From NCBI RefSeq assembly GCF_000026945.1, contig NC_012863.1:1269501-1333500 (forward strand): a DNA stretch of 64,000 nucleotides, written 5' to 3'. A program made the position numbers and the translations under genes. Numbering within the stretch: the first letter of the stretch is position 1; each line of letters opens with the position of its first letter. Below the pieces are notes generated by a model that had not been told where the DNA came from, did not search any database, and saw only the letters and a list, made by a program, of their open reading frames with translations. This stretch comes from Candida dubliniensis CD36. Lineage: Eukaryota > Ascomycota > Pichiomycetes > Serinales > Debaryomycetaceae. Below are positions 9,788 to 21,849 of the stretch, piece by piece.

Positions 9788-11208
9788 TATGATAAGTTTA
9801 TGAAATGAAAGAGTTTAAATTGGTGACATTTCGGATTGTTTTTTTTTTTTTTTTTCTCTTTTGTTTTGTTTTGAGTTTTGATTCTTGGAACACGCGCAGA
9901 CCCTCTTTGGGAAAAACAAAAACAGAAGAAGAGCGACATCCACACCATGCATTTTGTAACAACCTTAGTGCTGTCAAGCAAAGATAAGTAAAAAAGAAAC
10001 GTCAGAGGATATGTTTAATCGTTATTCCAAACATACCAGACACTTATAGAGGTATTCACTTTTTTAGGTTGTTCCGAAATTTTTTTAGGATAAGAGGTCT
10101 ATAGAGAGACAGAGGATCAGTATATTGGTTATAATATCGCCAGCGACTGTTGGTACAGTCACTTCTAAAAATAATCTGTAAGTCATCTGTGGTTTCTATT
10201 ACAGATTGGACCTAATTATTTTAATTATACGTATTGCTCAATTGTAATGTATTTAATTAAATGAAAAATTTGGTTAAAAAATTGCACTAAAAATAGTTAT
10301 AAAAGGAACACACATAGTTGTTAATACAGGTATAGTCTTATTCTGTAATTTGTTAAATAGGGAAAAAGAAAAAACGTTTAGCAAGTTTGTTTAGTCTGTT
10401 CTAAATCCAATATAGACCTTGATTTCTTTATAAATATTTTGTAGCAACAAGGTTTAGGCAGGATATGGAGAATTGATTTGTTATGAATAATCCTTATTGG
10501 AAATATAACTTTCAGCGTAATAAAACTGGTATACTTCTGAAAATAAACACAACTGCACCACAAGAACTTCAGCGGTTAATGTACCAGTCTAATAATCTAG
10601 CAAACTGACGCCTATAATAAACTATTTGTGGCAGTATTCTTTCTCACTATATAAATACCCCAAATCTCCCATTTGCACCCAATTTTTTTTTTTTTTTACT
10701 TTCTTATCACTTTTTCTTTTCCTTTTTCTCACATTTATAAAATAATTTCCAGGTAACCGATTCAATGATTCCTTTATGGTACCAAGTGTCCTTTATTAGT
10801 ATGCCGCTTTTCCATATCACTGCTGTTTAAATACTCCCATTCTTAAATAATTTGCTGGCCGCTGAAATTTGATACCATTTCAAGTCAATCTCCCCCATAA
10901 AGAAAATTTAATTTGGTTGATAGTATTGATGCATCCTTGAAACAAATCAACTACACATGAACAAGAGATGGAAATAGTCTTGATGTTGATTTGGCTACAA
11001 AAATTAATCTAATGTTGCCAAATATTGTCTCAATACATAAATAAAAGAAAGACAGTAAGAGCCGAGCAAAAGATACACAAACACAAGTACAAAAACACCT
11101 CTCAAATACTTATCCTACCATCATTAACAATAGTAGTAATTCCATCATCTGTTGTATGATTTCCTCTGTCTATGGCAAGTTAACAGTATAATTGAATACG
11201 TAGGTTCA

Positions 11209-11660
11209 TCAAATGGTATATATGTAGTGTATATTCTGTATAGGATAGTATGCTTTGGGGATAGGTGATACGATGTTATGAATGGTGCTATTTGGGAGGA
11301 AGAAGTAGGTCCGAGGAAGACGTAGTTGGTGATCCACGGATTCGAAACTCTTCTCATAGTACAGCGCATCTCTCATAAGCAGGGCGTTAGGTACAAAGTG
11401 GAGGTACGAGAGCCACCGCTGGGACGGTTTGATCCTATCCTGGGGTACGGTTGTGCCGGCTGCCAACACTTGTGCCATCTCTAGCGTCAAGACACATAAT
11501 GGGACGGGTCTACCCTTCGCCAGAACTACGGCCAGTATATGACAAGGGTCAGTGTGTAGTTTACTACAAAGCTGAAGGCAGTGGCTACGGTCAGTGCAAA
11601 TTTTGGGTCTATTAGTAAACTGCTATATATTCTACGTCGATAGCTACGGTCGGTGCAAAA
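11209..11660. other. GC-rich island with a long reverse-strand open frame and 59-bp periodicity
   Basis: This segment is far richer in G+C than its surroundings. On the reverse strand one frame stays open from 11622 to a stop at 11209, about 137 codons, with the first ATG at 11478 giving 89 codons. It contains several CTG codons together with GCC, CTC and CGG, codons that Candida genes avoid. On the forward strand CTACGG starts at 11526, 11585 and 11644, exactly 59 bp apart, followed by CAGT or CGGT. I do not recognise the encoded sequence. It could be a fragment of acquired or mobile DNA, a structured non-coding RNA, or chance. A function as protein is unproven. Confidence 0.4.
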
Positions 11661-11705
11661 CTCTGTATTTTTGGAAATGATTAAAAGGTTGTTAAGAAAG
11701 CAAAG

Positions 11706-11713
11706 TCACGTGA
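11706..11713. promoter_or_regulatory. TCACGTGA E-box upstream of YME1
   Basis: This perfect 8-base palindrome is 357 bp before the YME1 ATG. TCACGTGA is the preferred site of Cbf1-type bHLH proteins, and Pho4 can also bind the CACGTG core. It sits at the edge of the GC-rich island. Binding is inferred. Confidence 0.4.
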
Positions 11714-12069
11714 CCTATGATTTTTCTGGTTGTGGGTGAATGTAGGTTTGTAGATAGTTTTGGATAATATATTTGCATAGTAATATGGCATTGGTTGTGT
11801 AGAACCAGTACACTCATTTTATAAGCCTGGCATGTCGCAGTTGCACTGGAATCTGATAATAGCTTGACAATTGTGTTGCTTTTTACCATAATCTTTCGAC
11901 CTTTCTTCTTCTTGGCATCTTCACACTACCTTTAATGTCTCTCAACTAGACATGCGCAAATATCACCACTCAACAAAAAAAAAAAAGAGTGACAACCAAG
12001 CCGGAAAACTGCTCTTTTTTTTTTTTTTGGTTCATTTTACATACGATACTAGATTCATACATACAACCA

Positions 12070-14133
12070 ATGAATTCTTTAAGCAAGATAGTACCCATAT
12101 CCAGGGGTATTATATACAGTCAAAACAGTATAAGAAGCTTGTCTACACAAGTTTTACGATCAACAAACGTACATTATCTCAGATCAAGATATGGCTCAAA
12201 TCCCGTGGCAAATTCTAGAAGATTTGCATCTCACTCAACAATAAACTTGTTACAACAACAAGAACAGATTGCAAACAATGAATTAAATAACCCTCAAGCA
12301 CAGTTAGAATTTTACAAATCATTATTGGCTTATAATTACCCACATATTTTGGTTCAGAGATTTGAAACCCCAGGTATTGCCTCATCCCCAGAATGTGTAC
12401 AGTTGTACATCGATGCATTGAATAAAGTTGGACAAACTGCTAAAGCAGCCGAAGTTGCTCGACAACAACAACAACAGCAGTATCAGTATCAAACTAACGG
12501 GGGCAACATAGGTGTTGGATTACCATATGGATTTGGTTCAAGACAAGAGCCAGTTCATGTTGTTGTTAGTGAATCATTATTGACAATTTTATCAAAATGG
12601 TTAAAATGGTTGATCCCCATTGCCTTGTTAACCTATGGTGCTACTAATGCGTTTAATTATTTGGTGGAAAATGGAACTATTTTTAGAAACAGTGAAACCA
12701 GTGATAAATCAGTTGATGTTTCTCAAAGTACAGTTAGATTTAAAGATGTTCAAGGTTGTGACGAGGCAAGAGCTGAATTAGAAGAGATTGTCGATTTCTT
12801 GAAAGATCCATCCAAGTTTACGGGGTTAGGTGGTAAATTACCAAAAGGAGTTTTATTAACTGGACCTCCAGGTACTGGTAAGACATTATTGGCAAGAGCT
12901 ACTGCTGGTGAAGCAGGAGTACCATTCTTTTTTATGTCAGGATCGGAATTTGACGAATTATACGTGGGAGTTGGTGCTAAAAGAATTAGAGAACTATTTA
13001 GTCAAGCACGTGACAAGGCACCAGCAATTATATTTATTGATGAATTGGATGCCATTGGAGGCAAAAGAAATCCCAAAGACCAAGCATATGCTAAGCAAAC
13101 ATTGAATCAATTGTTAGTTGAATTGGATGGATTCAGTCAAACTGAAGGGATCATTATTATTGGTGCAACTAATTTCCCAGAATCTTTAGATAAGGCATTG
13201 ACGAGACCTGGGAGATTTGATAAAGAAGTTATTGTTGATTTACCAGATGTTAGGGGTAGAATAGATATCTTGAAACACCATATGCAAAATGTTGAAACTG
13301 CCGATGACGTTGATCCTTCCATTATAGCTAGAGGAACCCCTGGGTTGTCTGGTGCTGAATTAATGAACTTGGTGAACCAAGCTGCAGTCCATGCGTCGCA
13401 ACTATCTGCGCCAGCTGTGGACATGAATCATTTTGAATGGGCCAAAGATAAGATTTTGATGGGTGCAGCTAAGAAAAAGATGGTTATAACTGAAGAAAGT
13501 AGAATAAATACTGCATACCACGAAGCTGGTCATGCAATTATGGCTATGTTTTCTAAAGGTGCCACGCCATTATATAAGGCCACAATTTTGCCTAGAGGAC
13601 GTGCATTGGGTATCACTTTTCAATTACCAGAAATGGATAAAGTGGACATGAGTAAACAGGAATGTTTTGCTAGATTGGATGTTTGTATGGGCGGTAAAAT
13701 TGCTGAAGAAATGATCAATGGTAAGGAAAACGTTACATCCGGATGTGCTTCTGATTTGTCGAATGCAACAAGTGTTGCTAGGGCCATGGTTACATCGTAT
13801 GGTATGAGCGATAAAATCGGACCAGTTCGATTAAGTGATGACTGGGAGAGTTGGTCGCCCCAGATTAGAAATATGGCCGATAATGAAGTCAGAGATTATT
13901 TGTTGGAGAGTGAAAAAAGAACTAGAAAATTGTTATATGATAAAAGATTAGAATTGAAACGATTGGCGGAAGGTTTATTAGAATACGAGACATTGACTAA
14001 GGAGGAAATGGAGAAAGTTGTTAAAGGCGAGCCTATAAACAAGGCCAAGACAATGAGTAATACTGTTATTAAAAAGTCAAGTAAATCCAGTGAGATCAAA
14101 GATATACTCAATGACCCGATGCCAACAGCATAA
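12070..14133 (+). CDS. YME1: Mitochondrial i-AAA protease Yme1
   Basis: This ATP-dependent zinc metalloprotease of the inner mitochondrial membrane faces the intermembrane space and degrades unassembled or misfolded proteins. From ATG 12070 the protein has 687 residues. It has a basic, Ser-rich presequence (about 1-40), one membrane segment near 178-196, the AAA module with Walker A GPPGTGKT at 265-272 and Walker [12 protein letters not shown], an SRH with LTRPGRFD, and the HEAGH zinc site at 484-488. The long open frame reaches back to a GTG at 11989, but that extension encodes poly-Phe from a T-tract and is unlikely to be translated. An ATG at 11952 opens an 88-codon frame overlapping the start, relevant only if transcripts begin that far upstream. 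Confidence 0.96.
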   Translation: MNSLSKIVPISRGIIYSQNSIRSLSTQVLRSTNVHYLRSRYGSNPVANSRRFASHSTINLLQQQEQIANNELNNPQAQLEFYKSLLAYNYPHILVQRFETPGIASSPECVQLYIDALNKVGQTAKAAEVARQQQQQQYQYQTNGGNIGVGLPYGFGSRQEPVHVVVSESLLTILSKWLKWLIPIALLTYGATNAFNYLVENGTIFRNSETSDKSVDVSQSTVRFKDVQGCDEARAELEEIVDFLKDPSKFTGLGGKLPKGVLLTGPPGTGKTLLARATAGEAGVPFFFMSGSEFDELYVGVGAKRIRELFSQARDKAPAIIFIDELDAIGGKRNPKDQAYAKQTLNQLLVELDGFSQTEGIIIIGATNFPESLDKALTRPGRFDKEVIVDLPDVRGRIDILKHHMQNVETADDVDPSIIARGTPGLSGAELMNLVNQAAVHASQLSAPAVDMNHFEWAKDKILMGAAKKKMVITEESRINTAYHEAGHAIMAMFSKGATPLYKATILPRGRALGITFQLPEMDKVDMSKQECFARLDVCMGGKIAEEMINGKENVTSGCASDLSNATSVARAMVTSYGMSDKIGPVRLSDDWESWSPQIRNMADNEVRDYLLESEKRTRKLLYDKRLELKRLAEGLLEYETLTKEEMEKVVKGEPINKAKTMSNTVIKKSSKSSEIKDILNDPMPTA

Positions 14134-15875
14134 TGAAATGCCAAAGTAATGAAATAAACAAACAACAAAAAAAAAAAAAAGTTTTTAAAAATAGACTGTT
14201 TAACAAAAATAATAAAGGCAAGCAAGAAGAAAGAGGAAAAGAATTAAAAACCTTTGGATAAAGGTTATGGTGTATGTAAATAGCTTTGTTTTTTTCTTTA
14301 CTTCATTTGTTTTGATCTATAATGATAATACATAATTTATGTTTGGAATAATAAATATAGATAATTCATATTAAACTAAAAGCCGGATTTATTGAATAAG
14401 TGTAGAGTAGGTATACTATGGTTGTACCGATGTACATATACTTTCATTTGTGATGCCACCGTTTTCCAGAAAAGATCTTACTAAATTACATAAAACGAAT
14501 AGAAAAAGAAGCATAGCTTGATAATGAAAACACAAACATCGACAGTTGGATATTTAAATAAGAATTAAAACAACACGAGAATAATTGTTCACAGAATACA
14601 CTTGATAAAACAACCTCTGATGATGAATGGCAGATTGCCTACATATTTCTTCCCATATACAAGAATAGAGGGAAAAAGATCAATCGGAGTCAATTTATCG
14701 ATATCCGTTGTAAATGGTCTCTACTCCAATTCCATAGCCTAATAGTTAAATTTATTCAGTTAATGATATTCGTTACCAATACAATCTGGATTGTTATTAT
14801 TTCGTCGTATTATATACGCCCAACAACAACAAAAAAACATCAAAGTGGAGTTTGTGCCGAGTTCAGCCGAGACAAAGTTCCGAATCTATCAACCCAAAAG
14901 AAGCAAAAAAAAAAGAGGTTCCAAATCTTTTGTTTTGTGATTGTTATTATTTTTGAACGGTAATAATAAAAAACCAGACCCACGTGGCTTGTCCCCCCCT
15001 CCCCTTACTTTGCTTTATTTCGATATATAATAAAGTAGGTGAGAGTTTGCATTTTGGCACTTCCAACTTTAACTAACTAATATAATCTGGATGTATGGTT
15101 TTTTTTTTTTTTCCTCTACTCTCCTCACCCCCCCCCTCTTAGTTCTCTATTTATTCAATAGCCAATACTGATCACAGTAGTGTAAATTAATGTTGTAGTG
15201 AGCCAGTCAAGTTCTCATGATGACTACATCTTGCTTGAGTATTTTTGTGGAACATCATTGGCGAACAATAGAGGAAGGAAAAATAAATTAGAACTAGATC
15301 TTTAAAGATGAAAAGTTTGGGTCAATGCAATACTTGATATCTTTGCCCGAGATCATCCTCTGTTGCAGGTAAGTAGAATTACATCACGCTAATCAAATCA
15401 AATTATCTAATTGACCAGTTAAAGAAAAGGAAATTTGTAAATCAAACAGGGCACAAATCTTTCTCTCTCTTTAATTTTTTCTCTCTCCCTTAGCAAAGAA
15501 GAATAAAAAAAATAACAATGAACACATAAAAATACTAAAAAGGACAAAAGGGAATTCAAAAAACGAAAAAAAAAATCAGAAAGAACTGAAATCCAAAAAA
15601 AAAGTAATAACCGAAGTCAAACTTGAAAGAAAACAAAATCTGCACAAGAGATTTAAGTACTTTTATTATAAGAAAAAGAACGATTTCTACTATTCTTTTT
15701 TTTTTAAAAAGTGAACTATCATATTCAATCTACTACTAGAACAACAACAGCAAAACCGTGAAAAGTTAATAATTGTATTTTTTTCTTTCCAACCAAAAGA
15801 AGAAAAACAGATAGAATACAAGGCGTAAAGATAAAGCAACATCTTTCGACACTGATTTCAGCAATATCATATTAA
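14134..15875. other. 1.7-kb region upstream of PHO4
   Basis: No gene is supported here. The distal half carries the YME1 3' end. The proximal half is purine/A-rich, with T-tracts near 15100-15112 and 15697-15706 and C-runs at about 14992-15005 and 15127-15136. A CACGTGG element is at 14981-14987. The last 400 bp are A-rich, like a long untranslated leader. A TGATGA box near 14617 lacks a D-box partner. Confidence 0.6.
14981..14987 (+). promoter_or_regulatory. CACGTGG candidate Pho4 site upstream of PHO4
   Basis: CACGTGG lies 895 bp before the PHO4 ATG. Pho4-type factors favour a CACGTG core followed by G or T, so this is a possible autoregulatory site. Cbf1 binds the same core, so the factor cannot be named from sequence. 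Confidence 0.35.
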
Positions 15876-17879
15876 ATGGACCAGCAAGTTTGGAACCCTA
15901 TATTCTCACCAAGCGGGACAACACCGGGAAAGTCTCCCTCTTATTATAATGAGTTGGCTCCTCAATCGCAGAATCACATATCTAATCAAGATTCTCAACT
16001 CCCATCACAAGCTCAACAACATCAACTTTTTCATATAGATGGTGGTGGTTCCAATCATTCAACTCCTTCAGGTAATATCCAACTCCCATCTTCTTCTCAA
16101 CAAAACACACCACATATTGTTTCTAATACTCCTACTGCTTTTGCAGATAGTGATCAGATGTTCTTGCAACATATGGAAATGTATGAAAACCAACAACAGA
16201 CAAACCAGTCAGCCGGCAATACTCCGGGACCAATGTCGTTTCATAATCATAATCCTAATTTACATCATTCATCCCAACACCAGCAGCAACAGCACATATC
16301 TCCTCATTTGAATAACGAACAGCAACAACCATACCAACATCAACATTCTCGTTCACGCTCGCATATAGATTCTGAAGTGCCATCTGCAAACGACACCCCA
16401 ACTTCTTCTGGTGCTTTGGGCTTAGTGCCACAACCACCACCCGTTTCCTCAACAACCAACCCTCAATCTTTTGATCTTGGGTTAGACACAATAGGTTTTA
16501 TCATTCCCGAGGAGTTGAATTTTGATACAGATCCAAATCACATATCCAGTGCATTTCCACCGCAATTACCTGCTGACCAGACTCCAAGTTTATTAGCAGT
16601 CAATAAGTTGAAACAATTACAAGAGCAACAACAACAACAACAGCAGCAGCAAGAGCAACAACAGCAGAGACATCATGATCCGTTGAGCGAGCTTTCATCA
16701 CCAGTACTACCTGGACAAAATGACCAATCATACAACCCACTGCATTACTATCATCGACATAATTCAAGCAATAAAGTCTTTGTCTCCGGCAAAAATACTG
16801 GATCTACTGTTTCGGCACCTTCCCAACACGTGAGACCTGATGCTGTCTTTACTCCTTTAGTCTCTCCCGTTGTTGCTCCATTAGATACAAATAGCAAAAC
16901 TGACAGGGAAAACAGTAGTGGCCATAACAATCCACATAGTAGCTCATTTTCCCCTCAACCTGCCTTACAGATATCCTTTGAACCATTGACATCACCAGCA
17001 TTAAATGCCGAGCCATCAACGCTAAAATCTAAATCCGGAAATAAGAACCACAAAGAAACCGATGATAGAAGAAGGTCAACTAGTTCAGCATATGCTCCAA
17101 GCAAAGATGAAAACAAACAATACAAACGTAGAACTCCACATGGAACACCAATTTTACAAGGTAATACAGGTAATGCTACCACAATTAATGGTAGTGGTAA
17201 ACCATACAAGTCACCAATTACGAAAAATGGCAAGAATACTCAAAAGCAGGATTTTTCTTTTGCAAATCAGTTTGAGAAGTTGCCTGAATCTACCATAACA
17301 GTGAAAAGTGAACCACTGGAGGCATCGCTAGATGCACCACCACCAACACCACCACAACAACAACAACAGCAGCTAGATGACAGTAATCCAATGTTACCTC
17401 CAAATGGTAGACCAATTGAAATAACTGGAGCCCCATTAATGGGATTCACTATGGGAAAACTAGCTGAAGGTGGAGCAGGAACAATTGCCGATAAAAAGCT
17501 GGTACGAAGAACAAGTAGTAACAATGGTAAACTATCTCGTAAATCAAGTTATTCAAAACATAGGAATTCAGTATCATCAAGCTCCGATGACTCATCTTCC
17601 ACGTCTACTTCAACATCACCAAGAATACTAGCAAATAATGGTACCAACTCCAGTGGTAAAAAGTCAGAAAAACCAGCAACGAAAAAGGCATCTCATAAGT
17701 TGGCTGAGCAAGGAAGAAGAAATAGAATGAATAATGCAGTGCAAGAATTAGGAAGATTGATTCCGCAAAGTTATCACGATGAAGTTAGTATTCCTTCTAA
17801 AGCAACAACAGTTGAATTGGCCTCGAAATATATTACCGCTTTATTAAAGGAAATTGAAGAGTTGAAAGAAATGAAGTAA
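15876..17879 (+). CDS. PHO4: bHLH transcription factor Pho4 (phosphate starvation)
   Basis: This nuclear regulator of the PHO regulon binds CACGTG when phosphate is low. The 667-residue protein is mostly low complexity, with Gln/His-rich tracts (CAA/CAG run at about 16620-16670, a second poly-Gln near 17355) and Ser-rich stretches. Its only folded domain is a bHLH at the extreme C terminus (about residues 604-665). His607, Glu611 and Arg615 occupy the H-E-R positions that read the E-box. It is about twice as long as S. cerevisiae Pho4 (312), the excess being low-complexity sequence. The helix-2 end SKATTVELASKYITALLKEIEEL is typical of Pho4. Poly-Gln lengths are probably polymorphic between alleles. 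Confidence 0.93.
   Translation: MDQQVWNPIFSPSGTTPGKSPSYYNELAPQSQNHISNQDSQLPSQAQQHQLFHIDGGGSNHSTPSGNIQLPSSSQQNTPHIVSNTPTAFADSDQMFLQHMEMYENQQQTNQSAGNTPGPMSFHNHNPNLHHSSQHQQQQHISPHLNNEQQQPYQHQHSRSRSHIDSEVPSANDTPTSSGALGLVPQPPPVSSTTNPQSFDLGLDTIGFIIPEELNFDTDPNHISSAFPPQLPADQTPSLLAVNKLKQLQEQQQQQQQQQEQQQQRHHDPLSELSSPVLPGQNDQSYNPLHYYHRHNSSNKVFVSGKNTGSTVSAPSQHVRPDAVFTPLVSPVVAPLDTNSKTDRENSSGHNNPHSSSFSPQPALQISFEPLTSPALNAEPSTLKSKSGNKNHKETDDRRRSTSSAYAPSKDENKQYKRRTPHGTPILQGNTGNATTINGSGKPYKSPITKNGKNTQKQDFSFANQFEKLPESTITVKSEPLEASLDAPPPTPPQQQQQQLDDSNPMLPPNGRPIEITGAPLMGFTMGKLAEGGAGTIADKKLVRRTSSNNGKLSRKSSYSKHRNSVSSSSDDSSSTSTSTSPRILANNGTNSSGKKSEKPATKKASHKLAEQGRRNRMNNAVQELGRLIPQSYHDEVSIPSKATTVELASKYITALLKEIEELKEMK
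16620..16670 (+). repeat. CAA/CAG repeat encoding poly-Gln in PHO4
   Basis: A run of Gln codons, interrupted by one Glu codon, extends LKQLQEQ into a Gln tract. CAA and CAG are mixed, which slows slippage but does not prevent it. Confidence 0.8.
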
Positions 17880-18346
17880 TTCTATGTCCAAGGAGAGAAC
17901 AGGGGCGATCCATTTGTTGGTAAGTTCTTGCCTGAGAAAGTTTTTATTTTCTGTAATCCAGTTTTTTTTTGTTTTGTTTTGGATGTAAGTATGTCTATTG
18001 GTGAAATGCTATTGTTTATATATATATGATATTTTATCATCTATGTAATTTAGTAGAATCAAAACTACATAGTTTGGCAATTCTTGATTGATTTGCAACA
18101 CAATTTATAAAATATGAAATACACGACCATATTCAACTGAAAAATGGAAAAAAAAAAAACGACAACAAAATGAAATCGAAAAATGCCAACGAAACAAAAA
18201 CGAGAAAACGAACAAACAAATAGGAAGAAAAAAAAAAAAAAAACATAATAATAATAATAAATAAACCCACCTAAAACCAACAAACTTGTTATATAACAAT
18301 CGTTTTTCACAATCCATCTAACTGAATTCTCTACCAATATTTAATA
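17880..18346. other. Intergenic region PHO4-SEC23
   Basis: These 467 bases serve as the PHO4 3' end and the SEC23 promoter. They contain A-tracts near 18150-18159 and 18227-18243 and an ATA repeat near 18245-18260. No other feature is seen. Confidence 0.6.
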
Positions 18347-20626
18347 ATGGATTTTGAGGAAGCTGAAGATATCAATGGTATTAGATTTGCATGGAATGCA
18401 TTTCCATCCACCAAAGTCGAAGCAGGAAAGGTTGTTGTTCCTACTGGAGCATTATATACACCATTGAAGCAACGTGAAGACTTGCCCATTGCTGCTTATG
18501 ATCCCATTTATTGTTCTAATCAATCATGTAAACTGATTCTTAATCCATATTGTGCTGTTGATCCCAATGGGTTTTGGCGTTGTCCCTTGTGTCAATATAG
18601 AAACCCTTTACCAGCTCATTATCATGGGTTGAATCCAGAGAATTTGCCCCTTGAATTACAAAGCACTTCTTCTACAATCGAATATATCACTGCTAGACCA
18701 GTCCAAAACCCACCTATTTTCACTTTTGTCATTGATTTGTGCCAGGATGAAGATAATTTGCAAGCTTTGATTGAAGATATTATTGTTAGTTTTAATTATT
18801 TACCTCCTAACGCCTTGATTGGGTTGATTACTTTTGGTACCATGATTCAAGTTCATGATTTGGGTAGTGACAAAATCAACAAGAGCTATATTTTCAGAGG
18901 TGATAAGGAATATACTGACAAGCAAATATCAGAGATGTTGAATCGTCCAATTTCTGCCCAATTAATGCAACAACAGCAACCAGGACAAATTAATCCACAA
19001 CTTGCTAATTCATTGACAAGATTCTTTTTACCATTAGAGGATGTTGAGTTTCAATTAACTAGTATTTTGGAGAATTTGAGCAAAGATCCTTGGGCAGTTG
19101 CCAATGGTGCTAGACCTTTGAGAAGTACTGGAAGTGCCTTAAACATTGCTGTCAATTTATTAGGGTTAACTTACCCAGGGTTTGGTGCCAGAGTTATGTT
19201 ATTTGCTGCTGGTCCATGTACATTGAATCCAGGAATGATTGTTGGAAATCAATTGAAAGAACCAATAAGATCGCATTCAGATATCGATAAAGACAATGCT
19301 AAACATTTCAAAAAAGCTACTAAATTCTATGAAAATATAGCTGCTAAAGCTGTTAAGAATTGTCATACAGTAGACATTTTTGCTGGTTGTTACGATCAAA
19401 TTGGTATGTTGGAGATGAAGAATTTATGTAATTTAACTGGTGGGACCTTGTTGTTGACAGATGCTTTTACTACTTCTATTTTCAAGAGATCATTCCTAAG
19501 ATTATTCAACAAGGATGACGAAGGGTACCTTTTGATGGGATTCAATGGTAACTTGGAAGTTAGAACTTCTAAAGAATTGAAAATCAGTGGGTTAATTGGT
19601 AATGCATCGTCATTACAAGTTAAATCAGCAAATGTTCTGGAGAATGAATTGGGATTAGGAGGCAGTTCAAGTTACCGTTTGTGCTCGACATCACCAAGAC
19701 ATACCTATGCAGTGTTTTTCGATGTGGTCAACAATCAGCAATTGCCACCAAATGCTCAAAGTTATATTCAATTTATAACCCATTACCAACATTCGAGTGG
19801 TACTTATAGAGTTCGAGTCACCACTGTGTCGAATTTCTTGACCAGTGACGAACAAACTTTGACCAACTCTTTTGATCAAGAGGCAGCTGCTGTGTTGATG
19901 GCAAGAATTACATTGTTTAAAGCCGAACAAGATGATGGAGCCGATGTGTTACGTTGGGTTGACAGAATGTTGATTAGATTATGCCAAAAGTTTGCTGATT
20001 ATAGAAAAGATCAACAAGAATCATTTAGATTGGGTCCTCAATTTCAATTATATCCTCAATTTATTTATTATTTGAGAAGATCACAATTCTTGCAAGTTTT
20101 CAATAATTCTCCTGATGAAACTGCCTTTTACCGTCATGTTTTGTTAGTCGAAGACACCAATAACTCATTAATCATGATTCAACCTACATTGACATCATTC
20201 ACTTTGGATGGCGAACCAGAAGCAGTGTTGTTAGATAGTGTTTCCATCAAAGATGATAGGATTTTGTTATTGGACACATTTTTCCATATCTTAATTTTCC
20301 ATGGTAAAACCATTTCTCAATGGCGTAAGGCAAATTATCAAGACTTGCCAGAGTATAGTAATTTCAAAGAATTATTGGAATTTCCTAAAAAAGAAGCAGC
20401 AGAGTTATTACACGATAGATATCCATTGCCAAGATTTATTGACACCGAAGAAGGTGGATCACAAGCAAGATTCTTGTACAGTAAATTGAACCCAAGTGTG
20501 ACTTATAATACTAATGACTTTATCGGTGGTGGTGCAGGAGGAGGTGCTATTGTGTTGACTGATGATGTTAGTTTACAAGTATTTATGAGCCATTTACAAA
20601 AATTAGTAGTTTCTGGGTCTTCATAA
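18347..20626 (+). CDS. SEC23: COPII coat GTPase-activating subunit Sec23
   Basis: Sec23 pairs with Sec24 in the inner COPII coat and stimulates Sar1 GTP hydrolysis at ER exit sites. The 759-residue protein shows all family blocks: the N-terminal [13 protein letters not shown], a zinc finger with Cys56, Cys61, Cys79 and Cys82, the trunk domain beginning [11 protein letters not shown], the beta-sandwich, the helical region, and a C-terminal gelsolin-like domain with [16 protein letters not shown]. The length is normal. Residue 63, in the zinc finger, is encoded by CTG at 18533; the family usually has Ala or Ser there, which fits CUG read as Ser. No intron is present. Confidence 0.98.
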   Translation: MDFEEAEDINGIRFAWNAFPSTKVEAGKVVVPTGALYTPLKQREDLPIAAYDPIYCSNQSCKLILNPYCAVDPNGFWRCPLCQYRNPLPAHYHGLNPENLPLELQSTSSTIEYITARPVQNPPIFTFVIDLCQDEDNLQALIEDIIVSFNYLPPNALIGLITFGTMIQVHDLGSDKINKSYIFRGDKEYTDKQISEMLNRPISAQLMQQQQPGQINPQLANSLTRFFLPLEDVEFQLTSILENLSKDPWAVANGARPLRSTGSALNIAVNLLGLTYPGFGARVMLFAAGPCTLNPGMIVGNQLKEPIRSHSDIDKDNAKHFKKATKFYENIAAKAVKNCHTVDIFAGCYDQIGMLEMKNLCNLTGGTLLLTDAFTTSIFKRSFLRLFNKDDEGYLLMGFNGNLEVRTSKELKISGLIGNASSLQVKSANVLENELGLGGSSSYRLCSTSPRHTYAVFFDVVNNQQLPPNAQSYIQFITHYQHSSGTYRVRVTTVSNFLTSDEQTLTNSFDQEAAAVLMARITLFKAEQDDGADVLRWVDRMLIRLCQKFADYRKDQQESFRLGPQFQLYPQFIYYLRRSQFLQVFNNSPDETAFYRHVLLVEDTNNSLIMIQPTLTSFTLDGEPEAVLLDSVSIKDDRILLLDTFFHILIFHGKTISQWRKANYQDLPEYSNFKELLEFPKKEAAELLHDRYPLPRFIDTEEGGSQARFLYSKLNPSVTYNTNDFIGGGAGGGAIVLTDDVSLQVFMSHLQKLVVSGSS

Positions 20627-21849
20627 ATCTAAACCTGCTCCTTTTATATATATGTAAAAGTGTTTATGATACTTGTATAGTTGAATAAGCTATTGCAATA
20701 AATAAAAATTGATTCAAGTAACAAAGACTTCTAATGGGGTAAGTCTCTTCCCTGATTTGCGTTTAATATTGTACCTGTTGTAGGGTATTCAGTAGAAGAT
20801 ATGTCATTTTCTATAGGAGATTTGACACAAATACGCCAAGCCTTTGAGACAAACCCTATTAAAATTATCTATAGACAAATTTTAGGTATCCACAAATAAA
20901 CCTAGTTGGCCACAAACGAAAAAAAAAAAAAAAAAAAAAAAAAAGAACAAAAGAAGATGTTACTCTTTATCGTAGATTCTTTTTATATAACCCATTTTAG
21001 AAACTTCGCTAGACCAATGGGGTCTCTTCATATTCATAACTGATATTGTGAAACATTTGAATCAATAATTCAATAGTAACAATAGACAAGAAAAATACTC
21101 CATCAATACTTTTTTATAATAACGGAATATACACTAAAATCCGAATTAAGTCTCCATAACCTTATTGTTGTTTCCCAGACATTTTTGTGGCAAGTCGTGT
21201 GAAGTTGTCTATTAGCCATTGTTAGTTTGATTATTTTTGCGAAGGTCTTTTGTTGGGTGCCAAAAACACCACCGTTGCAGCCTTACTTTTGGTAGCAACT
21301 GCAGAACAAAAACTAAACGACTGACAAAACCAAACAATGAATTGGCGGGGTTGGGTGGAGGGGAGAATAAAAACCAAACATTTTATACAAATGATTTAAT
21401 CCATGATAAATAATGCAGTACCAGTTTTATAGATAATTTGCCCCGTGCGTCAACTAATGTCCGAGATGAAAGAGTGGCTGATGTACCTGTGCTTGTCATT
21501 CTTAGATTCACAATTAAGTATAATAATAATTAATTACGTAGTCCAGAGTGATGTGAAATCAGTTTTCATTCAGTTTTCCGGACTTTTATTTGTTAGTTTT
21601 TTTTTTTACATTTAGCTCTTCCTGAAAATTAATTTCTTTGTTTTTTATTTTTGTGTTTTTGTTTTGTTTAATTAATTTCATGAGAATCATTTGCCCCACT
21701 CACTCTGAGCATTTAACCAAATATTGCTGACAGGTTTCTTACATTCTGTAAATCAGCTCCACTCTTCATTTTTTTTTTTTTTTTCTTTTCAAATTGAATA
21801 CTCCTTCTGACAGAAGTAACTGTATTATCCCCTTACATTTAAAAAAACT
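20627..21849. other. 1.2-kb region upstream of the zinc cluster gene
   Basis: No gene is seen. A run of about 25 A residues lies at 20920-20944, and T-tracts occur near 21598-21607 and 21770-21784. A short G/C-rich stretch surrounds 21340-21365. The length suits the regulatory region of a transcription factor gene. Confidence 0.55.

Larger units (their letters stand above)
9788..12069. other. 2.3-kb intergenic region between BRN1 and YME1
   Basis: Both flanking genes are transcribed outward from this region. Most of it is ordinary AT-rich DNA with T-tracts at 9839-9855 and 10683-10699. The exception is a GC-rich island at about 11280-11660, listed separately. A palindromic TCACGTGA lies at 11706-11713. 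I found no tRNA B-box and no convincing snoRNA boxes. Confidence 0.6.

Noticed and set aside
9787..9987. Opposite-strand 60-codon frames just upstream of BRN1
   Set aside because: They are made of a T-tract and A-tract translated as poly-Phe or poly-Lys.
14610..14760. C/D-box snoRNA candidate starting with TGATGA
   Set aside because: No CTGA box or terminal stem was found at a suitable distance.
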